Position numbers and translations under genes: made by a program. From Corythoichthys intestinalis (Eukaryota; Chordata; Actinopteri; Syngnathiformes; Syngnathidae), in assembly GCF_030265065.1 (NCBI RefSeq), contig NC_080414.1:32616001-32680000 (forward strand): DNA of 64,000 nucleotides, in the 5' to 3' direction. The notes beneath the pieces are model-generated. The model had not been told where the DNA came from. It worked only from the letters and a program-made list of their open reading frames with translations, and did no database searches. This document shows, piece after piece, positions 35,195 to 45,128 of the stretch (positions are counted from its first letter, which is position 1; each line of letters opens with the position of its first letter).

Positions 35195-35996
35195 GGCTAC
35201 GTTCATTCTACAGGTCTTAATGCACGAATCCGATTTTTTGTCATATCCGTTTTTTTGGCGTGCCCGTTCAGACTGCCTTTATCCATTGAGACCGTTCAAG
35301 TATTACGCATGCGCACTAATTCGCAGTCGGACACGCGCTAAGCAAGAAGACCCGCATGCGCAGAAGCATCAAAACAAATGACAGACGTCATCCGTCATTC
35401 CAGGGATATCATATTTTGCTTTTCAAAAGATGGACACAAATAACAGACATAAATAATCCCCGTTTAGGCTTATATTCAAAGTTTATATGGATCGATAGCA
35501 TGCACGCACTGTCCGTGCACGTCACACACATATAGGCAGTTTGCCCCGACTCTCTCGGCCGTGTAAGCAATGTTGAAATATTGCTCACTTGTCACAGCGA
35601 AAACTGAGCATTCTCAGGCTTATCCTCAACCCATTTTTATTTTTTATGACTGTTGTGAAGCCCAGCCCTTCCCCGAAAGCCGTGTTCACTGCAAGCTAGG
35701 CGCTAATAACGCACAGGTGCATCGCTACGGTAACGACTCTCTCGCTATTTGATGACGTAATTGCTGCATGAAATCCGATTTGCGGGACTGGACAGTACAG
35801 ACCGCCGCGACAGTCTGGAAAAATGTGGCCCATATCGGATTTAGACCACATACGAAAGTGACCCAGATCGGATTTGAAATGGTCCCGTTCTATGCGACTT
35901 GTCACGTTCAGACCGTCAAATTAATGCCTCACTCGAGTCGGAAAAACACGAAAAAATCGGATTCGTGCATTAAGACCTGTAGTATGAACGTAGCCA
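35195..35996. mobile_element. 0.8-kb TIR element (GGCTACGTTCA termini)
   Basis: Long terminal inverted repeats of about 45 bp: GGCTACGTTCATTCTACAGG at the left and CCTGTAGTATGAACGTAGCC at the right, continuing inward through CGAATCCGATTTTTT/AAAAAATCGGATTCG. ATA flanks it on both sides. The 3-bp duplication and GG start suggest a PIF/Harbinger-like MITE, though the ATA target is not the usual TWA. Absent from the same flank of units 1 and 4. The interior has a second, imperfect pair of CCGATTT/AAATCCGAT words and no gene. Confidence 0.8.
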
Positions 35997-35999
35997 TAT

Positions 36000-38587
36000 T
36001 CAATTCAATTCAATTCAATTTGTATAGCCCTCAATCACAACAGAGGTCTCAAAGGGCTTTACAGAGGCAATATGATACACAATTAGAAATGAAGCAACAA
36101 AGATGAATAGATACAGTTCAAGTCCTGGGTATCCCCTATCCTTAAGACCCTCCATGCCGGCAAGGAAAAACTCCAAAAACTCCAGAGTCAATTGGGAGAA
36201 AAATGAGAAACCTTGGGGAGTACCACAGTCAGGAGAGATCCACTCCCAGGACGGATAGACAGGAACCCCAGAACGGCTAATGGGAATTAGCAAGCGAAAT
36301 TGTAGTCCGTAAAAATACAGTGGAGTAAAGGAGCAAGAAGAGGTCCCTCTGGTCAGATGAGACGGGGGTAGCAGTGAGGACGTCAATCCAGCCAGGGGTC
36401 CGGACAGTCAGGAGGCTGCAGCTGAAAAATAGCCCCTCCCCAGAGGGGAGGGGGGAAAGGGGACACCGGGTGACTAGTGATGAAGAGACTAGACAACTAG
36501 ATATTAACATTGGAAAATAGAAATAAAGTAAGACAAGTGGTAGGTAGAGTAAGAAAAGGAGATAGAACTCAGCGGCTGTACTGCCCCCAGCATTATAGCT
36601 TCTAGTGCAGCTTAAACTAAACTGTGAGTCTACTCCGACTTCAACTAGCCTAACCATAAGCTTTGTCGAATAGGAACGTTTTTAATCTAGTCTTAAATGT
36701 GCAGACTGTCTCGGCTTCTTTAATACTAGCTGGAAGCTGATTCCATAAAACGGGCTTGGTGGCTAAAGGCTCTAGCTCCGACAGTACTTTTATAAACCCT
36801 GGGAACTACCAGTAGACCTGCATTCTGAGATCGGAGTGTTCTGTTGGGGCGGTATGGAACGAGAGCATCGGTGAGATAAGATGGCCCCAACCCATTAATG
36901 GTCTTAAATGTAAGAAGGAGTATTTTAAATTTAATTCTAAACTCGACTGGAAGCCAGTGAAGTGCCTGGAGCACAGGGGTGATGTGCTCTCTTCTATTGG
37001 TTCCTGTTAAAAGTCTTGCTGCTGCGTTTTGGACTAGCTGAAGACCTTTTAGAGAGTTTTTAGGACAAGCTGCAAGTAGGGAGTTACAGTAATCCAATCT
37101 CGATGTAACGAACGCGTGAATTAATTTTTCTGCATCGCTTTTAGATAAAATATTTCTAATTTTGGCGATGTTGCGCAGGTGAAAGAAAGCCGTTCTACAG
37201 GTTTGTTTAATGTGTGCTTTAAACGATAAGTCAGGGTCAAATAAAACTCCTAGGTTTTTAACTGTGGCGCTGGAGGCTACACTTACATTGTCCAGAGTGA
37301 CTATCTGGGCAGATAAAGAGTCTCTAGCACTTTTCGGGCCTATTATAAGGACTTCTGTCTTTTCAGGGTTAAGTAGAAGATAGTTAGTGCTCATCCAGGT
37401 ATTTATATCTCGGACGCAGGCGCTTAGTTTTTCTACTTGCCTGACCTGCTCAGGTTTAATTGATAAATACAGTTGTGTGTCGTCAGCGTAACAGTGAAAG
37501 TTAATGCTATGTTTTCTGATGATATTACCTAGAGGAAGCATATACAGCGTAAACAAGATGGGCCCGAGGACAGATCCTTGCGGCACACCATAACTAACTC
37601 TAGAGTACGATGATGATTGCTGGTTTACATTGACAAACTGGTACCTATTAGATAAATATGATTTAAACCAGCATAGGGCTGCTCCTCTAATGCCTATGTC
37701 ACATTCTAATCTCTGCAATAAGATATTATGGTCGATTGTGTCAAAGGCTGCGCTCAGGTCCAGCAGAACCAGGATTGAGACTAAACCAACGTCAGCGGCA
37801 AGTAACAAGTCATTAGTTACTTTAACTAATGCGGTTTCAGTGCTATGATGAGCTCGAAAGCCAGACTAGAACTGTTCAAATAAACTATTGTCCTGAAGGT
37901 GCTGACAGAGCTGTTTAATTACCACTCTTTCAAGGACTTTGGAGAGAAATGGTAAGTTAGAAATAGGTCTATAATTGGCCAAAATATCAGGATCAAGAGT
38001 AGGTTTTTTCAAGAGCGGTTTAATAACTGCATATTTAAAGGACTGCGGCACATAGCCAGTAACTAATGAGGTATTTATTATATTTAAGATAGTGTCAATA
38101 GTTAGAGGCAGGGTCTCTTTAAAAAGTTTGGTTGGGATTGGGTCGAGGAGGCACGTTGATGGTTTGGAGGACATTATAATTGAAATTACATCAATTTGGT
38201 CTACAGTGGTAAAGTTATTTAATATTTTAGAGGGTTTTATAGGAGATTCCGAATTCTTTGTCTGCACTTTATCAGACCTAATAACTGGAAGTGATTCATT
38301 TATTTTATTTCTAATAGTTGCGATTTTATTGTTAAAAAATTTTAGGAAGTCATCACAGCTAAGGGTGGTTGGGATATAAGGTTCTATTGAGGTGTGACTG
38401 TTTGTCAACCTAGCTACAGTGCTGAACAGAAACCTAGGATTATTTTTGTTTTCCTCTATTAAGGATGAGTAATATCTGGTTTTAGCCGTACGCAAGGCCT
38501 GCTTATATGTCACTAAGCTGTGTTTCCAGGCAGAGAGGGTGTGCTCTGTGTTGGAACGGCGCCAAAGTCTTTCTAATTTACGTGTCG
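36000..38587 (-). mobile_element. L2-clade LINE, 5'-truncated, nearly open
   Basis: Minus strand. The coding part spans 36726-38580 in one frame with a single in-frame TAG at about 37864 (between [10 protein letters not shown] and SGFRAHHST). Reverse-transcriptase motifs in order: [53 protein letters not shown] (catalytic YADD present), then the thumb and tail [20 protein letters not shown]. The endonuclease and ORF1 are missing, cut at 38587. The 3' end is an (ATTCA)n-type repeat at 36001-36020, followed by the TTGTATAGCCC tail. It sits beside the 35195-35996 MITE and splits the 3' flank of unit 3. Few disabling changes imply a young insertion. Confidence 0.88.
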
Positions 38588-38590
38588 ATA

Positions 38591-38792
38591 TTGGCTTCGG
38601 TTATGTAGGGATGTGTGTGATATTGTTGGCCACTAGGGGTCGACTTCGGACAAGGATCGAAGCGGTCGGGAGGGGACGTTTTCAGTAAGCTTGAGAATGA
38701 TAAACCTATACGACCGGATATCCTGTTTTACAGGTGAGAGATACAGATGTATCGATAGTAAAGTTACCATTCGACAGTAATTAGCCATTAAA
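38591..38792. repeat. Resumed 3' flank of unit 3
   Basis: TTGGCTTCGGTTATGTAGGG onward matches the flank after copies 1 (11107) and 4 (51557), including GATATTGTTGGCCACTAGGG. It proves the 35195-38590 material was inserted into one ancestral site. Confidence 0.75.
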
Positions 38793-40019
38793 TAGACCCT
38801 ACTCACCAACGTCACAGAATGACGTGTCGCTGTGTCCGGCCGCCATATTGTCCGTCTTTGTTTATCCGTATTCTCAATGGTTTCAATTTGTCGTGCAATT
38901 TATCGTGCAATTCATGGAAGTCCCGGTGCTTTCAGACGCTGTAAACTCATTGGATGCGTTGCATAAAAGGCGTTATGTGGAAAAGCTTCAGTCTATCCAT
39001 TCACCAGATCCATATTTGATGCCTAAATCGATATTTTTCGACCCGCTGTCTTCGCCCTCTCTGCCTGACATCTGCTACCCTGATATCTACAACTATCTTG
39101 TCCACACAAAATCAGCCTATTCTCACGAAAGTTTGAAAAACTTTAAGAGCAGCACTCTAAGCAACATTACCCCATGTGACCCTTTACTTCCAATTTTCTA
39201 AAATGGCGACAATCAATTAAAAAAAAAAAGTTGACTGCGATGGCCGATGCTTCAATGATAGGTGGATATTGGACTATTTCTTCAATAAAACACGCAACAA
39301 CTGTGTCTGCCTCATTTGCAAAGAGACAGTCGCTGTTTTCAAAGAGTTCGATGTTATGCGATAATGATATTACCGAACAAGACACGCTGACATGTATGAC
39401 AACATTACAGGGAAGATACGCAGCGAGAAATTATAGCAACTTGACGCTAGTTTAATTTCGCAGCAGCAGTATTTCGCAAGAGCCCGAGTGTCGAAAGAGA
39501 ACGCCACAAAGACGAGACTGTTGAAATTATGAATAAAAAAAAAAAATAAAGCAAATGTGACACACAGAAGGGCTTGCTAAAATTTGTTTTTAAATATATT
39601 GTTCTATGTAAATCAGCCAAGGTAGCCCCCCGCATTTTTACCACACCAAATCTGGGCCCCTTTGCAAAAGGTTTGGACACACCTGTTTCCTCACCTGCAT
39701 CTTACCAGATATAAAATGACTACTACATAATCTGTGGTAATCGTTTGGAGCCCAGTTTTCTCGTCGAATTGCAGCAGTCCATCTCGCTCACCTCTCCGGG
39801 TCTCTCGGAATACGGTAGAACTTCAAGTCTCTCTGTCTATCTTCTCTGTTATTGCAACCAACCGCCACACACGCCTTCACCATTTTGATTATTAATGTTA
39901 ACGAGCAGAAAAACATGCCATAATAGGAGGAATTTACGTAGCGGTAATGCGTCAACACGACAAGTAGACGGACAATATGGCGCGGAGGCGTGGTAGTGAC
40001 GTCATGTGAGTAGGGTCTA
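38793..40019 (+). mobile_element. THAP/TIR DNA element, copy C
   Basis: TIRs TAGACCCTACTCAC(CAACGTCAC) and (GTGACGTCAT)GTGAGTAGGGTCTA. It has the SWIM-type exon on + (38877-39150, open through YNYLVHTKSAYSHESLKNF), then the hAT-derived block 39151-39690 as in A, then a THAP exon on the - strand. It is the shortest and least damaged of the three and has the opposite orientation to A. Confidence 0.8.
39720..39881 (-). CDS. THAP-domain first exon (in element C)
   Basis: Minus-strand MVKACVAVGCNNREDRQRDL, LKFYRIPRDPER, then (after a small frame change near 39790) SEMDCCNSTRKLGSK-type sequence corresponding to the helix, followed by LCSSHFISG and a GTAAG donor at about 39700. It has both zinc-ligand pairs but a probable 1-nt shift between them. 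With B it defines the intended product: a THAP finger spliced to a missing downstream exon. Confidence 0.5.
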
Positions 40020-40173
40020 TAGGACAATTTAGAAATTTGGCCAAATTGGAGGTCTCAGAGCAGAACTTCAAGTCACCTGAATGTTTTTCCGCCATATATA
40101 AAAACTTCTAGATTTCAAATTATTTTAATTCAATCACAACAATAGAAAACTTAACACTCAGTAAACTTATTTC

Positions 40174-41110
40174 CAGAGGTGGGTTGAGTAGCCATAAATT
40201 TTACTCAAGTAAGAGTAACGTACTTCAAAATAATATTAGTCGAGTAAAAGTAGTCATCCAAAATATGTACTCAAGTACAAGTAAAAAAATGTATCCAGTG
40301 AAAATAATACTCAAGTAATAAATCATTTTGAGTTTTTTTTTTTTTTTTACACAATGGTATTTTTTGTCTCTCAGCACAAAATTATATATATGAACTGTTA
40401 TAATGATACTGTACAATAACCCATTACATGAACACATTAGGCCAAAGAAATTAAAAACATTAGAGGAAAAAAAAAATAGAGTAATGGTAATGAAGCATTA
40501 CTTGTCCAAAGAGCAGGAGTGCCCTGCCCTCTAGTGGAGAAAATAGTTCCTAGTTTTGATAGTGCATACAGCAGTTCCTTTATAGTTACTATTATGAAAT
40601 TAAAAGGATCATATCTCCGGTTTTCCGTGGTCAATCGGTGCCAAATAAAAACTGGGAGAGAGTTTTGAATCTGCGCTTTCGATTCATGTTAGGGGAACGC
40701 TCTATGTCAAATACTTCATTTGATACGGTGTTTGAAAGACGCGTGATTGAACCGGCTTGAGTGAAAACTGAACGGCAAGCTGATTGGTGCAATGGAGTAA
40801 TATGATTATTGTTGCGACGTCTCATTGGTGAAATTGTCGCGCTACTCTTGGCAATAGCATCGCTAGCAAAAATAACAATAACCCAAAAAAAAAAAAAAAA
40901 AAATCTAATATGTAGAACAAAGAGGAAGAATAACAACTATTTTGTCGCCCAAAAGTAGCGGAGGAAGAGTAGCGTTTTTTCTTTATAAATCTACTCAAGT
41001 AAAAATAAAAAGTATGGCTTCGTAAAACTACTCTTAGAAGTACATTTTCCTCATAAAGTTACTCAAGTAAATGTAACTGAGTACATGAAACGCGTTACTA
41101 CCCACCTCTG
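40174..41110. mobile_element. hAT element (CAGAGGTGGGT termini)
   Basis: Left CAGAGGTGGGTTGAGTAG, right TACTACCCACCTCTG. Exact 8-bp target duplication CTTATTTC (40166-40173 and 41111-41118). Subterminal regions hold repeated ACTCAAGTAA and AGTAAAAGTA words in inverted order. There is no transposase. A 130-bp right-end fragment of the same family is at 58003-58134. Confidence 0.92.
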
Positions 41111-41122
41111 CTTATTTCAAAC

Positions 41123-41262
41123 TTAAACCTCCTCCCCAGTCTGATGAACTTCGCTGTGAATTTGTCCAGCAAAGCGTTTTGAGGCATAGCGTAGCCACTT
41201 CTGCACAACAGCATCAAATGCATATTGTGACGAGTCCATCTCTATTTGCCTCTTCAATGAAT
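41123..41262 (-). CDS. Candidate terminal coding exon, unknown protein
   Basis: Minus-strand exon after TTTTTCAG. Read in the second phase it gives SLKRQIEMDSSQYAFDAVVQ, then KWLRYASKRFAGQIHSEVHQ, TGEEV and a stop. The composition is protein-like and the acceptor is good. No upstream partner exon could be joined in phase: an ATG-containing stretch at 41721-41759 belongs to a MITE family also present at 46178-46532. I do not recognise the product; it may be a transposon gene remnant. Confidence 0.3.
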
Positions 41263-42033
41263 CTGAAAAATCCAAACAAAACGGCATTCACAGTTAATTC
41301 ATATCAATGAATTCAAGCAGGTATCATAGGTTAGTTGAACACACTTCAGTATTTTGTGGTGAAGTGAGTTTCTCAACCAATCTCAAACCAAATTAGGGCT
41401 TCATGTAAACTACGATGGGAAAATGACCACACTGTCTTGGTGTTAATTTAGACAAGGCTCGTTTTTGTAATATCTTGTTATTTTAGCGATTTAATTGGAA
41501 AACGAATTGCCTGAACTAAGTTCCAATTAGCTAACACCCAGGCTAAGTAGGTCTTCACTTGTATGCCAATGACAGCAAATGCACCGTTTCTTACAATTTC
41601 GGCAACCTTGTCACGTTGTGTCAGGCAAACCGTTTTATACACTACTTTGATGACAAATGTGGTTCATTCTACCGTAAGACATCATTGCTGATAAAGACGC
41701 AGAAAAAGCAACGGGCTTACCTTTGAACCATTTTTTGACCATAACTCCAGCTCATCCATAATTCAATGACTTTTCAATCATATTTCCCGGTCAATCAAAA
41801 ATAATCTATTTTTCAATATTATTTAATCAAATATAAAACAATGTTAACGTTATGTTAATGCCTGACACACCATAGAACAACGTTGTTTCAACGTCACTGT
41901 AAGGCGTTATCGGTATTTGCAATGTTGATTCAACATTGTTTAGTGTGGAAAATTTCAATGTCAACCATACTGATGATTTTGATGGAACATCAATGTTTAT
42001 TCATCTTTGGTCTGCTATCTGGGTACATATATA

Positions 42034-42771
42034 CGGCGCAAAGCACTCAGGTGGCTTGAAATTCCACTCTGAGACCCCCAACTTTCAAAATTGTCTGATA
42101 TGCATGTGTGATACATCATTGGAAAGCTTAAATCTCAATTTTCTGGGAGAAGAAAAATTTTGAACAGGAGGGTATTTTTGTTTTTTTTAACAGTGAAACC
42201 CTATCTCGAGGTGAAAGCATGAAAGAGCAGAATTAAAGACGCCACGACTTTAATGAGATATTATCGCGTATTTACCTTGTTTGGATCAGAAAACTCCATG
42301 TAACATGTCTCACCGAGTGTCAAGACACAGCTGTGAATGCCCACAGCTGGATTTTTTGGGGGATTTTAAGGGTGAAACATGGCAATATTACATGGGCCGC
42401 GATGCAGAAATCGCAGACATGAGTGGTCAAGATGTTCTTTTTCATGTATTTACCCTTTTAAACTTTTTCCCTCTCAATTTGTCTTTTCTTCTCTACATGG
42501 CGTTTTTGGATCGAAACAAGGTAATTATATCTTGTTAAAGTCATGGCGTCATGAATTCTGCTCTTTCATGGTCTCACCTCCAGTTAGGGTTTTGCCGTTC
42601 GAAGAAAAACATTTTCAAAAATGCCCTCCAGTTCAAAATTTTTCTTCCCCAAGAAAATTAAGATTTAAGCTTTCCAATGATGTATCACACATACATATCT
42701 GACAATTTTAAAATTTGGCCAAACTGGGGGTCTCAGAGTGGAACTTCAAGTCACCTGAGTGTTTTGCGCCA
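42034..42771. mobile_element. Long-arm foldback DNA element (complete copy)
   Basis: About 738 bp with arms of about 270 bp (42034-42303 and 42494-42771) that are inverted copies of each other. Outer ends are CGGCGCAAAGCACTCAGGTG and its partner CACCTGAGTGTTTTGCGCC; inner ends are ACCTTGTTTGGATCAGAAAA and TTTTTGGATCGAAACAAGGT. The loop holds the TGCAGAAATCGCAGACATGA segment. Partial copies recur next to every GEF unit. There is no transposase, and the superfamily is unclear. Confidence 0.75.
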
Positions 42772-42799
42772 TTATGGCTAAAACGCTCAGTTGACTCAA

Positions 42800-43262
42800 A
42801 GTTCCGATGAAGTGTGATACATCCTTGGAAAGCTGGGATCTCAATTTTCTGGGGGGAAGGAAAAAATTTGGACAGGAGGGCATTTAAACAAAAATGTTTT
42901 TTAAACAGCAAAACCCTATCTGGAGGTGAGAGCACGCGAGAGCAGAATTACAGACGCCATGACTTGAAGGAGATATTATCGCATTCTTACCTTGTTTCAA
43001 TCCAAAAACTCCATGTCGCATGTATCACTGAGTGTCAAGGCACAGCTGTGAATGGCCACAGCTGGATTTTATGGGTGAAACATGGTAATATTACAAGGGT
43101 CGCGATGCAGAAATCGCAGACATCAAAGAGTGGTCAAGATGTTCTTTTCATACATTTACCCTTTCAACATTTTTTTTCTCTCAATTTGTCTTTTCTTCTC
43201 TATGTGGAGTTTTGGGATCGGAACAAGGTAAGTACGCGATAATATCTCGTTAAAGTCATGGC
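42800..43262. mobile_element. Foldback element, partial second copy
   Basis: Immediately follows the copy at 42034-42771: left arm (42810-43015) and loop, then the inner right arm to GTAAGTACGCGATAATATCT (43230-43250); the outer right arm is missing. Side-by-side copies suggest tandem capture or recombination. Confidence 0.65.
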
Positions 43263-43515
43263 GTCTTGAATTCAGCTATATCTGCTTTATAGCGACAGTG
43301 CACATCTAAACAAGTGACATCTACAAACATAAACTGAACATCTAAAAGATGTAAATATGCCAGATTGTAGAAAAAAAAAAAAAAGCTAATGGCGTACCGC
43401 AAGTAACACGTCACTTCCGCTCATTAATATTCATGACATTAGCTATTGTTGCTAAGTAGGGACAAGCCACCGTTTGTCCCTAATAGGAAATGAATGGAAA
43501 TCGTGTACGAAGGAG

Positions 43516-43629
43516 ATGTTCACAGAGCTAAACCTACCATTTCTCTCCGAAAATGATGTGCCTGGTGCCAAATTGACTTGCAAAGATGTGGAAGAACATA
43601 AAAATGTTCACTTAAAGAGATGGCTTTAG
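43516..43629 (+). pseudogene. SAP-like N-terminal fragment of an element protein
   Basis: MFTELNLPFLSENDVPGAKL, TCKDVEEHKNVHLKRWL, stop; after the stop CRRLKKTTTKKRAD continues the pattern. The relative at 60904-61068 (- strand) reads QLKRWLKCRALKKTGNRAGL. The LKRWLKCR...KK.DL pattern is SAP-like and typical of the start of fish SWIM/YqaJ-type element proteins. The shared downstream non-coding sequence (43730-43840) indicates both came from one spliced gene. Confidence 0.5.
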
Positions 43630-43942
43630 TGTCGAAGGCTGAAAAAGACAACAACAAAAAAACGAGCCGACCTAAGCATAGCTTTAGCTTTTTTTATCGA
43701 CGCGACTGACAATGACATTCTCTTGTTTCAACAAGCTATCCTTTACCATCAGCACTGTCTTTCTTATATATCATCTGGTTGTCCTACGTCTCTTACCGTT
43801 CTTGGGGGTAATTTAGTTAGCTTTGTGTAGCGATCGCAAATGCTACTCAGTGACAGCCAACGAACACTTTTAATTTTTTCATTAATAACACATCTTAATC
43901 CTATAATTTATTTACACTTCCGCCTTACTAAAGTTGTTATTT

Positions 43943-43955
43943 ATATATATATATA

Positions 43956-44013
<58 letters not shown>
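43943..44013. repeat. (TA)n microsatellite
   Basis: About 70 bp of nearly pure TA, with a GTGTA interruption near the start. Confidence 0.95.
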
Positions 44014-44019
<6 letters not shown>

Positions 44020-44532
44020 AACGGTAACAGTGGCAGTCAGATACCATTGTAATTCTTTTCAGGTCATTCATTGTCAGACAGAAGCAGTACGGCACAACGT
44101 TACGCAAAAAAAAATAAGTTAAAAATATAAAAATGGCTTACCTCTTTGTCCTCTGAAAGACCACGCCAACCCAACATAATGTTTACTGCATATGAAACGT
44201 GAATGGATTCGCCGAGCTGGTGTTAAAGTCCGCGGAAGTTGATTCGGTCTTCACATTTTTTCCTCCCGAGTTTTTGGTTTCCGGAAACGTATGAAGAAAA
44301 CATCCTTCATGTGTAGTAATGTCTAGAGTCGTTTCAACAAGTTCCAAAAAAGCAATGCATAATCGGCATGTTCGTTTTTCGAAGATTACCGGCAACAAGT
44401 AGCACTAATTGCGTTGTGTCTATGCGAGGGCGGGTCTATAATGTCCCACTTCGGCTTTACTTCCGCTTTACGATGCAACGTCACGGTCTAAAAATAGCCT
44501 GCGTGCGGTACGACAGCTGTAGGTGCACAGCT
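44014..44532. other. Unassigned upstream region of unit 4
   Basis: No gene is supported. The - strand is open between 44183 and 44398 (residues RTCRLCIAFLELVETTLDIT) without a known match. AGCTGTAGGTGCAC is directly repeated at 44515-44541, beside the MITE start. Confidence 0.35.
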
Positions 44533-44828
44533 GTAGGTGCACTATCCTATTCCCCTCACTATCCACTCGCGGGGGCCTGCGCTTGTCAGTGACGTTCCCT
44601 ATTCTCGCTATATGTTTATACAACTTTAACATTTGTTAATAATACGGTCTGCGTGGAGTATCATCTATCGCTTTTCCTTTTTAAATGGGCACTTTTAAGC
44701 GAACGCAAGAAGTAACAACGGGAACATTTTTAAACAGGCATTTCACGGGAAAGCATTTCCTCGGCCAATTATATAGCTTATATAGCGAGAGCGAGTGGAT
44801 AGTGAGGGGAAGAGGATAGTGAACCTAC
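44533..44828. mobile_element. 296-bp MITE with 38-bp inverted repeats
   Basis: GTAGGTGCACTATCCTATTC at the left pairs with GAGGATAGTGAACCTAC at the right, extended inward by CCCCTCACTATCCACTCGC/GCGAGTGGATAGTGAGGGG. It ends about 300 nt before the ATG of GEF copy 4, so it may have replaced upstream promoter sequence. Confidence 0.8.
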
Positions 44829-44983
44829 AACGCCATTTACATCCGCAGTCCCTAGGCAGGTAACAGTCACAAAAAGTGAACATTTGCACCCCCTCCACTA
44901 GATGGCAGCCTACTTATTCTATGCCGATGGCGCTAAAACTGAAATTGCGATCAAAGAGCGTGACGTTTCAAAGAACGATCGCG

Positions 44984-44991
44984 TGACGTCA
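44984..44991 (+). promoter_or_regulatory. CRE palindrome upstream of GEF copy 4
   Basis: Perfect TGACGTCA, 145 nt before the ATG. It is conserved in the most diverged copy, so it predates the cluster. Confidence 0.5.
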
Positions 44992-45128
44992 CAAAGAACG
45001 ATATTTGGTCTTTGATGTCAAATCACAGTACAAAACATAATCCGCGAGTGACATTCCGTCAGATGCAGCAGTGGAGTCAAGTGCACAAGACTTATCTGAA
45101 GATACGAGCTGGACAAAAGACTTCGACC

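Noticed and set aside
41721-41759. Possible first exon MDELELWSKNGSK on the - strand
   Set aside because: The same sequence (GAATTATGGATGAGC...) occurs in the MITE at 46178-46532, so it is element sequence, and its phase does not fit the 41123-41262 exon.
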